Shown here one piece after another: positions 9,425-17,473 of a DNA stretch of 17,473 bases. A program made the position numbers and the translations under genes. Numbering within the stretch: position 1 is the stretch's first letter; each line of letters opens with the position of its first letter. Under the pieces are notes generated by a model. The model made no database searches. It saw nothing but the letters and a program-made list of their open reading frames with translations, and was not told the origin of the DNA. Origin of the DNA: Saccoglossus kowalevskii (Eukaryota; Hemichordata; Enteropneusta; Harrimaniidae); assembly GCF_000003605.2 (NCBI RefSeq), contig NW_003150757.1:206938-224410 (forward strand), read 5' to 3'.

Positions 9425-10195
9425 ACAAAATGGCTACCGGTCAGCCATTTTGAATCAGATCATCAAACCAATACATCTATATATCTACGGTATGACATGA
9501 TGTATAATGAATATATCAAATTTGAACATAACCAGTCAAAGCATGTAAGAACCACAGTCTTTAAAATAAAATGGTCGCCAATCAGCTATTTTGAATCCGA
9601 TCTGAATAACAAAACAAAGCGCATCAGGAACCCATAATGTCTAATATATGAACCATGTTTGACTGATATCCATCCATAAAAGACCAAGAACTGGTTCTGG
9701 AATGCCAGAAATGCTTGATTTTTTTATGATGTTTAGCACAAAAATGGTCACCATTCGGCCATTTTGAATAGGTTCATCAAACCAAAACATCTGTGTATCT
9801 GTGACGTGATGTATAGTTAATATATATAATTTGAACATAATCAGTTAAAGCATGTTGGAGATATAACACTACGGTATAATGCGGTTATGCGATCATTAAA
9901 ACAAAATGGCCACCCGTCGGCCATTTTTAATATTATTTGAAAAACACAATGATGTGCACCATCAATAATGTCCAATGTATGTACCAAGTTTCAACAAAAT
10001 CCATCAGTAAACAGCCGATATCTAGTTCCGGAATGCCAAAAATACTTGATTTTGATGATTTTTCAGAACAAAAATGGGCACCATTAGGCGATTTTGAATC
10101 AGATCGGCGAACAAATACATCTGTAATATGACATTATGTATAATAAATATACAAAATTTGAGCATAATCACTCAAAACATACCATGAGATCTGGC
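9425..10195. repeat. Array II of the ~170-bp hairpin-headed repeat, A-B-A-B-A order
   Basis: Hairpin heads start at 9427, 9568, 9741, 9903 and 10071 (spacings 141, 173, 162, 168). The best heads are perfect 9-bp inverted repeats with 7-nt loops: AAAATGGCT/AGCCATTTT (9427-9451) and AAAATGGCC/GGCCATTTT (9903-9927). Bodies alternate. A type contains CATCAAACCAA, a TGATGTATA stretch, then TTTGAACATAATCAGT; B type contains ATCTGAAAAACA, CCATAATGTCTAATGTATG, TCTGGTTCTGGAATGCCAGA and GCTTGATTTTGATGATTTTT. This makes a dimeric repeat of about 335 bp. ORFs in the region are translated repeat and not genes. Confidence 0.85.
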
Positions 10196-10439
10196 ACTAG
10201 AAACACTTGGGTCTTTTCCAATCTAGACTTGATGGCGCCATTGTATTGGCACGCGCACAATTGGGATCAGTTCATTATTTTGATAGATGCGAGTAAAACG
10301 CTGTTTTCAAAACGACATGCGTTGGTTACCATACATTAACAGGTTATATATGCATTCAAAGTGTTATTTTAAATTGTTATAACCATCTGAGTCAAACTGA
10401 CATAGCGCAATTTGCAAAACAACTCCCGAGTGTTGAGTA

Positions 10440-10567
10440 ACCTCAGGTATTAAGGAACTCATCGTTGGCGGGAAGGCTCAAAGAAAAGTTTCTCAGCATT
10501 GGACGCGCCGCAGTTTCGCGACAGTTTTGGGCCAAACTAAAAGTTGTTTTTACATTTCTGGTGCATT
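10440..10567 (+). promoter_or_regulatory. Promoter-like segment: E2F-type site, inverted CCAAT, CpG cluster
   Basis: TTGGCGGGAA (10465-10474) fits the E2F consensus core GGCGGGAA. ATTGG (10498-10502) is an inverted CCAAT box. A CpG-rich patch follows (GGACGCGCCGCAGTTTCGCGAC, about 10501-10522). These lie within 100 bp upstream of the ATG at 10568 and stand out from the AT-rich surroundings. No TATA box is evident. Assigned by motif match and position only. Confidence 0.4.
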
Positions 10568-10867
10568 ATGTATCAAATTCAGATTTTATACCAAGGTGGG
10601 AGAGTACGTCAGGGATACACGGACAGAAAACTTGATTATAATGGTTTGATGGACTTTGTCAAAACAAAAGTGCCTTCCTTGAGCAAATCACTTTTTCAAC
10701 TGCAGTTTGAAAATGACAAGGGTATGACGACCGTTATTATGTCTAGTTCATTTTTGCAACAGGTACAACTGACTAAAAAGAGCGGGGTTGACATTTTCAA
10801 CAAATTTAAGCAACACCCAACTGAAAATAATTATAATATAAATATAAAAAAAAAGAATGGTTGCTGA
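10568..10867 (+). CDS. Small protein or first exon with PB1/ubiquitin-like fold features
   Basis: The 99-codon frame from ATG 10568 (the frame is open further, to 10544) begins MYQIQILYQGGRVRQ, then a helix-like stretch (NGLMDFVKTKVPSLSK), then SLFQLQFENDKGMTTVIMSS and SFLQQVQLTKKSG. This order (strand, basic turn, strand, helix, strand with an acidic turn, strand, short helix) is that of PB1 and similar ubiquitin-like domains, whose F.L.Y.D.DGD.V.I.S.(E/D)(D/E)L segment it resembles; the OPCA acidic residues are only partly kept (E-N-D-K). PB1 domains mediate head-to-tail protein pairing. The C-terminal tail is low-complexity Asn/Lys and ends KKNGC. A possible splice donor, CAG|GTACAA (GT at 10763), would make it a first exon. 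It lies in a non-repetitive island with promoter-like sequence upstream. The domain call is from pattern only; expression and exon structure are unknown. Confidence 0.45.
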   Translation: MYQIQILYQGGRVRQGYTDRKLDYNGLMDFVKTKVPSLSKSLFQLQFENDKGMTTVIMSSSFLQQVQLTKKSGVDIFNKFKQHPTENNYNINIKKKNGC

Positions 10868-11029
10868 ATAAGCACGCTAGTGATACTTGCAATTCACCAT
10901 GCCAACCACCCCCATGAAATAGTAATTCCAAACCAAGCACATGTCAATCAAGTGGCGCTGACAAGTCTAGATTGGACAAAAGTATTTTGCAAAGTTGCAA
11001 GTCATTTTGCTAACTGACTGTCCGTATAA
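10868..11029. other. Unique DNA between PB1-like ORF and repeat array III
   Basis: No gene or repeat recognised. The similarity to the 170-bp family resumes at about 11025 (TAATTTTCAGAACAAAATGG). Confidence 0.4.
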
Positions 11030-11420
11030 TTTTCAGAACAAAATGGTCGCCAGTAGGACAATTTGAATCCAATCTGAAAAACAAATAATGTGCATCAAGG
11101 TCCCATAATGTCTAATGTATGTACTAAGTTTGAACAAAATCCATCTGTAAACAGCCAATATCTGGTTCTGAAATGCCAGAAATGCTTGATTTTGATGATT
11201 TTTCTGCACAAAAATGGCCACTATCCAGCCATCTTGAATAAGATTGTGAAACAAATTGATGTGCATATGTATAATATTATGTATGATGTATGTGTGTAAT
11301 CAGTCCAGGCATGTCTAAGATATACATGTAGGTCCAGTCGTACGCAGACACACATGAATACACGCAGAGAGGTCAAACCAAAAGTCCTCATTTTCGGACT
11401 GCATTCGAACAGTGACAAAT
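11030..11420. repeat. Array III of the ~170-bp hairpin-headed repeat, B-A order
   Basis: Hairpin heads start at 11040 (AAAATGGTCGCCAGTAGGAC) and 11211 (AAAATGGCCACTATCCAGCC), 171 bp apart. The first body is B type (ATCTGAAAAACAAAT, CCATAATGTCTAATGTATG, CCAATATCTGGTTCTG), the second an A variant. It has the same orientation as array II. It ends near TACACGCAGAGAGGTCAAA, like array I. Confidence 0.82.
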
Positions 11421-12347
11421 AAACTAATAATATTCACAAATTGAGAGTAGAAATAAATCTAGTCATTTCCAGATGAAAGAAACCTGGCATTGGTAGAGTA
11501 TATTTCATATCAAGGGATTATAAGCGGGCACAATAAGGACCACACTCATCAAAAGGGCAAGCATAGATTAAATTGGTAATGCACAACAACAACAAAATGG
11601 AGAAAATCTTGCACTGAGATTGCTTTAAAGTAATAATTCATATTTATTGCATGATATGGAGAGAAGGAATAAAGATAAAATTACAAAATGGAAGTAGAAA
11701 GAGATTCTGTGCTCTTTAATCAAATGTCAGCGAGAGAAAGTGGAACACAGCAATGATGACTCAGTCAGCGTCACAGCAATTACCCTACATTCACCTGGAA
11801 TATCAATCTTGCTATGGTCAGTCGTGCATTTGCTAAAGGCTTGGCTAAATTGCCATGCATTTTTTTCCTTCCATACAATTTACATCAAGGTATTTAACAT
11901 TAATTTCCTCATTTTAGAAATGACAACTCACTGAAAGCCGTTTTTTTTTTTTTTTTTAAATAGTAGAAAAACCTTATAGATATTGAATTGGGTTGATACA
12001 ATATATCTACATTTGCCATAACTCAACAAAAGAGGGCAGTATTTCATTATTTTACAAACACAAGTTCAATAACCTTGATCAGCGCAGGCATCAACAAATG
12101 ACTTTCCATTGATTTGGCAGATGGCAGACATGATAATTGTAATTGTTAGACTGGAGTTTAGAATGGCGGCAAGGCTACAATGTTTGAAATCCACCTCATC
12201 GTGTTAAGCATGGTGTCAATGGGTGAGCTCATTTCCACAAGAGCTCATAAGTTTATGGATGCTCTTGGATGCTGTGAAAAGCTAGCTGGTATATGAATTC
12301 CTTTTCAGATCTGAAGTGAATCAGATACATACTAGTAAATGCATGTA
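11421..12347. other. AT-rich, no gene supported
   Basis: Contains a T17 run (11941-11957) and short ORFs without recognisable features, including a 64-codon plus-strand frame at 11740-11934. No RNA gene or mobile-element end seen. Confidence 0.5.
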
Positions 12348-14228
12348 ACTGAGTGACAATAGTCTCATAGGTTAAACACTGAGGGAAAATAGTCTCATAG
12401 GTTAAACACTGAGGGACAATAGTCTGATATAGGTTAAACACTGAGTGACAATAGTCTGATAGGTTAAACACTGAGTGACAATAGTCTGATAGGTTAAACA
12501 CTGAGTGACGATAGTCTGATAGGTTAAACACTGAGTGACAATAGTCTGATAGGTTAAACACTGAGTGACAATAGTCTGATATAGGTTAAACACTAAGTGA
12601 CAATAGTCTGATATAGGTTAAACACTAAGTGACAATAGTCTGATATAGGTTAAACACTGAGCGACAATAGTCTGATAGGTTAAACACTAAGTGGCAATAG
12701 TCTGATAGGTTAAACACTGAGTGACAAAAGTCTGATATAGGTTAAACACTGAGTGACAATAGTCTGATAGGTTAAACACTGAGTGACAATAGTCTGATAG
12801 GTTAAACACTGAGTGACAATAGTCTGATATAGGTTAAACACTAAGTGACAATAGTCTGATATAGGTTAAACACTAAGTGACAATAGTCTGATATAGGTTA
12901 AACACTGAGCGACAATAGTCTGATAGGTTAAACACTGAGCGACAATAGTCTGATAGGTTAAAAACTGAGTGACAATAGTCTGATAGGTTAAACACTAAGT
13001 GACAATAGTCTGATATAGGTTAAACACTAAGTGACAATAGTCTGATAGGTTAAACACTGAGTGACAATAGTCTGATAGGTTAAACACTGAGTGACAATAA
13101 TCTGATAGGTTAAACACTGGGTGACAATAATCTGATAGGTTAACACTGAGTGACAATAGTCTCATAGCCTAAACACTGAGGGACAATAGTCTGATAGCTT
13201 AAACACTGAGGGACAATAGTCTGATATAGGTTAAACACTAAGTGACAATAGTCTGGTAGGCTAAACACTGAGTGACAATAGTCTGATATAGGTTAAACAC
13301 TAAGTGACAATAGTCTGATATAGGTTAAACACTAAGTGACAATAGTCTGATATAGGTTAAACACTAAGTGACAATAGTCTGATATAGGTTAAACACTGAG
13401 CGACAATAGTCTGATAGGTTAAACACTGAGCGACAATAGTCTGATAGGTTAACACTGAGTGACAATAGTCTCATAGGTTAAACACTGAGGGACAATAGTC
13501 TGATAGGTTAAACACTGAAGGACAATAGTCTGATAGGTTAAACACTGAAGGACAATAGTCTGATATAGGTTAAACACTGAGTGACAATAGTCTCATAGGT
13601 TAAACACTAAGTGACAATAGTCTGATAGGTTAAACACTGAGCGACAATAGTCTGATAGGTTAAACACTGAAGGACAATAGTCTGATATAGGTTAAACACT
13701 GAGTGACAATAGTCTCATAGGTTAAACACTAAGTGACAATAGTCTGATAGGTTAAACACTGAGCGACAATAGTCTGATAGGTTAAACACTGAGGGACAAT
13801 AGTCTGATATAGGTTAAACACTAAGTGACAATAGTCTGATAGGTTAAACACTGGGTGACAATAGTCTGATAGGTTAAACACTAAGTGACAATAGTCTGAT
13901 AGGTTAAACACTGGGTGACAATAGTCTGATAGGTTAAACACTGAGTGACAATAGTCTGATAGGTTAAACACTGAGGGACAATAGTCTGATATAGGTTAAA
14001 CACTAAGTGACAATAGTCTGATAGGTTAACACTGAGTGACAATAGTCTGATAGGTTAAACACTGAGTGACAATAGTCTGATAGGTTAAACACTGAGTGAC
14101 AATAGTCTGATAGGTTAAACACTGAGTGACAATAGTCTGATAGGTTAAACACTGAGTGACAATAGTCTGATAGGTTAACACTGAGTGACAATAGTCTGAT
14201 AGGTTAAACACTGAGAGACAATAATCTG
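12348..14228. repeat. Large 30/32-bp minisatellite, about 61 units with higher-order blocks
   Basis: Each unit contains TCTGATAGGTTAAACACT and is 30 bp, with a frequent 32-bp variant carrying an extra TA (GATATAGG) and rare 29-bp units (GTTAACACT). Counting the GGTTA motif and its variants gives 61 units. Point variants cluster: CTGAGTGAC, CTAAGTGAC, CTGAGCGAC, CTGAGGGAC, CTGGGTGAC. Multi-unit blocks recur, for example a 122-bp four-unit block at about 13563 repeated at about 13685, a 60-bp dimer repeated at about 13826-13945, and a run of GATATAGG units ending in GAGCGAC seen near 12570, 12826 and 13285. The minus strand is open in two frames because 30 bp is ten codons without stops; this is a property of the repeat and not evidence of a gene. 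Confidence 0.97.
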
Positions 14229-17200
14229 GCGGCACAGTTTTACTTGAGAAGAAAACTGAAGACTGAAAAAGGGCTGTGACATAGAGGCTTCAACGCAGAA
14301 TTTTTTTTCAATTTTATTCTAATATGTTTTATTTTTTTAATTTAATTTTTGTTCACAAATATCTAGTTTCAGCACAACAGGAACCAAAAACCCAATTGTA
14401 GTAGACATCATAAATTCTAGGATTTACCGAAATGATTGTTGTCAGATTAACATTACCATGTGGCACAACTCCATATTTCAAACCAGATGGAAAACGACTT
14501 AATGGATAAAATGGGGTTCACTCTGCTCCACAAAGATGAGTTCTACTTATAAACACTAATGTAATGACAAATTTACTCCACTTTGAGTATGTTGTATACA
14601 TAATTGACTCGTGAGCTGCTACATGAAACACGTTTTTATTCACCTTTCTGCGAAAGTGTATAATCACAAATGTGGCGATTCTTATGATGTATGTGCGACA
14701 GTAGCTGACCTCATCAATTGTTCACGTGTCAGTTGGGATTAGCAGGTTTTTAAATTTAATGCAAGTCTCTTATACTGACGTTTGATCAATTCGATGTGAT
14801 TTACAGATTTAAACATTAAATACTGAAAATAAACTGATAGTGAATGTTTGTGAAATTCTGTCTATTGTCAGTATGCATTGTCAAGTCTACCCCAATAAAG
14901 ATGGCACACAATCCACACCTGCAGAGTCATACTGGCAGATATAATACGATCACACGGTACTAAGTTTCAAAATACACCATTTTTATGAGATGAGATTTAT
15001 TTCAATATCGAACAATTATCAGATTGAATTTTGATTGTAAAGTAGACTTCCACCCATTGATAATCCGATGATAATCCCCCCTCATTTTGACACACTGTTT
15101 GATATGAACATATGCAACCCATTGTTTGTTCACACATAATTTGAACACATGGTACACAAAGACCACGGTGCTTTACATTTTTAACAAACATAAATTCAGA
15201 CAAATAATTAATAATCACTGGATACATAGTTTCAATAATGTGATTTAACAAAAACAAAAATTGTCAAAGCAGCAATTGAATAGATTCCCTTGTGTTGGGA
15301 ACTGGAAGAAGAAATTCGATAGTATTTGAAAACAAAAACACACAGGTAGTGTATCACGTTGTTAGCCACAATTCTGATAGGGTTATCGCATATGGCAGCT
15401 GGACACAAACACAATACCATTTTTGCAATATTCCGAAATGCGATTAGTAAATAACAAATTATTGTTATCAAGGATATATAGATTTTTAACTGCGGAAAGC
15501 TGTAACATAGATTGAATTGACATGTTCACCATATGCTGCGTTCCTTTTAAAAACAAGCGGCTATTTGCCATCAGGATATTTTATTACGCCCATAATCATA
15601 ATTCAAACCTTACAGGTAATGAGGAGTTCTGTTGATCCCTTAGTATCTATAATCTCGCTAGATGCAGGCCTGCAGATCATTTAAATAACAAAGTTAGAAT
15701 TTAAATGTTATCTAGGATTATTAGCTTTGACTGAACTTTGCTATTAAGACTATCATGGCGTTTGCACTAAAAGCGTGCAGACATATCTCTGGGTAATATT
15801 TGTTTGACATCGGCCAATCGTATCACTCTACCGTATATCCCTAGGGTTGCATCAATGACCTTTGGGCATGTTGGAAATAAGGGTAACCAAGCTGGGACTG
15901 ATCCACTATTGGGGTGTGCATTTAAAAGTTGTAAATTCGCCCCTCTCATTTTGTTTAATAAAGTGAAAGTAATAAGAAACTTTTTACTTCATATTTCAGA
16001 TTCACTTCTTGCAATGAATTTATTCCATATATGAATCTTGTGAAGTTTTTAAAATATAGAAACACTGGGACTTTCTAAATTCTTCAGTATTTCAAGAATC
16101 AAAATTAAAAAAATTAGATGCCACAGTCAGTGATTTTGCATTTCTGATATTCAGTGGAAAGTAGGGAACCGATGGACAAATAGATCTTTAGACAAATAAT
16201 TAAAAAGCCATATATAATTGGTTATATATAGTACATAAAGAACTAAAATGATTGAACATCATATAAATGTGCTAATATTTGATGTATTACATATCGACAA
16301 AAAAGATGTTATCATCCATAACTTGCGAAGAAATGTCATTATTCTTGAATGAAGCAGACAGTGTTTCTTTATCTGATCGGTAAACTTGAAAAAAAAAAAT
16401 GTAAAAGTACATGTATTGCACACTAGAGAGCAAGATAGCGCTGAATCACAATCATACGCTGAGAACAAAAGAGAAACCACAAGACTGCCTTTATTTGAAG
16501 GCTGCAGGGGAGACTTGATAGCTAGGCTGGAAAGCAGTCTGTGATAGAGAGATTGATGTTCAATTTATCAAGCATTATTACTGCGTTGGTTTTATTTTCT
16601 CTCACTTCCTTTGTGATACCGCAACATGACTACATCCCTAGATAATAGGGATATTGACTGTCAAATTTAAAACACAGTAAAAACAGTATCTTTGCCCCAG
16701 CGATTGTGTATCTACTTTTAATAAAAAAAATCATCATTCTTGTCATTAAAAATAAATAGCAAAATGAGTAAAAACTAGATGATATTGACATTTTTTTTTT
16801 GCGGTAAGCCTACAAGTATGCAAGCCTCAGGCATTTGCAAGAGAAAAAAAAACAACTTTCAATTATGAGTTCTTTCCCCATCAACAGTAAATGTATATGA
16901 TTTAAAGCTTGCAAATGGAAACGGACAGACTTAATGTCTGGGGTATTTGGGAGAGGGTTAATTGCCCTGCAATGCCAGATTACAACTAAAACGCTGGAAA
17001 GGCCAAACCCGAGAGCACTAATATCACTTTGCAATCATATTTCACTACATCTTGAATAACTTGCGTTGCATTTCATCGAATCATACTAAAATGAAAATGA
17101 ATTATTTTTAGTCTACAGTAAATTATTCCATCATTTTAAATGTTCCATTAGCTTGGGACTATTTGTTTTAATATAAAAACACCTATTTGAGACGAAATAT

Positions 17201-17473
17201 TATCCATCGTTAAACAATCATTCCCCAGTAAATTTAGATATTAATTTACAATTTATCGAATATGTTACATCACTTGGAACATTATACTTGATTTATACAC
17301 TATTTTTATTCATTATAAAATACAAAATGTGTTACTCCCCAAGGCAACTGAAATGATGTCTCAGTCATGCCACACAATTCAATATTCTTATTATATTTAT
17401 TGTAAATTATTCAATGATTTATTTTTCGACTTGAAATTTATTTCCCCCTAATTATTATAATAATCTAAAGTGG
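14229..17473. other. AT-rich region, no gene supported
   Basis: No ORF exceeds 90 codons and none shows a recognisable domain. The only stretch with noticeably different composition is 15767-15960, open on both strands (minus: MRGANLQLLNAHPNSG..., 60 codons); I do not recognise it and it could be a fragment of an unknown repeat or a short exon. Poly-A/T runs are frequent (for example 16389-16398, 16791-16800). No tandem array was found here. Confidence 0.45.

Noticed and set aside
9641-9838. 65-codon minus-strand ORF, and similar ORFs at 11033-11418
   Set aside because: They lie wholly within the 170-bp repeat family and differ between copies.
10136-10339. 67-codon plus-strand ORF before the PB1-like ORF
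   Set aside because: It starts inside an A-type repeat monomer and shows no motif; its end lies well upstream of the promoter-like segment.
12253-12593. Minus-strand ORFs encoding repeated FNLSDYCHSV / CLTYQTIVTQ decapeptides
   Set aside because: They follow only from the 30-bp unit being ten stop-free codons in two frames; the 32-bp units switch frames. No start context, non-repeat domain or codon bias supports a protein. The same applies to 13729-13971 and 14003-14235.
12348-14228. CRISPR array
   Set aside because: Units abut each other with no unique spacers and the context is eukaryotic.
14997-15571. Three overlapping minus-strand ORFs of 62-86 codons
   Set aside because: Cys/Ile/Tyr-rich products typical of translated AT-rich DNA; no domain, signal peptide or splice-site logic found.

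Overview
The window looks like an intergenic or intronic stretch of a metazoan nuclear genome, most likely a marine invertebrate. It is AT-rich, has no prokaryote-style operons or long ORFs, and holds several tandem arrays, degenerate dispersed repeats and remnants of mobile-element genes. The host group is an inference from these repeats and from the Crypton/DUF3504-type recombinase remnant; I cannot name a species. No complete conserved multi-domain gene is visible.

Layout. (1) 311-718, minus strand: the decayed C-terminal part of a tyrosine-recombinase-like gene. It is interrupted by a 47-bp element with 13-bp terminal inverted repeats and 8-bp direct repeats (ACGATACT on the minus strand). 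Removing the element plus one direct repeat (55 bp) rejoins the two halves of the reading frame. A 22-bp palindrome containing a perfect CArg-box sequence lies just upstream. (2) 807-4740: AT-rich DNA with no supported gene. (3) 4741-4950: three almost identical 70-bp tandem copies, followed by a 28-bp duplication at 5043-5106. (4) 5996-6790, 9425-10195 and 11030-11420: a degenerate repeat family of about 170-bp monomers, each starting with a hairpin of the AAAATGGCC...GGCCATTTT type. Two monomer types alternate, giving a dimer of about 335 bp. (5) 8320-8640: a degenerate repeat of about 105 bp, followed directly by an 18-copy 20-bp minisatellite (8691-9058). (6) 10196-11030: a non-repetitive island inside the 170-bp family. 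It carries a promoter-like stretch (E2F-type site, inverted CCAAT, CpG cluster) and a 99-codon plus-strand ORF that resembles a PB1/ubiquitin-like domain. (7) 12348-14228: a 61-unit minisatellite of 30/32-bp units with higher-order block duplications. (8) 14229-17473: AT-rich DNA with no supported gene.

The observations most worth following are the small insertion that splits the recombinase just after its putative catalytic tyrosine, the PB1-like ORF island, and the alternating hairpin-headed repeat family. Nothing here shows a working multi-gene system.
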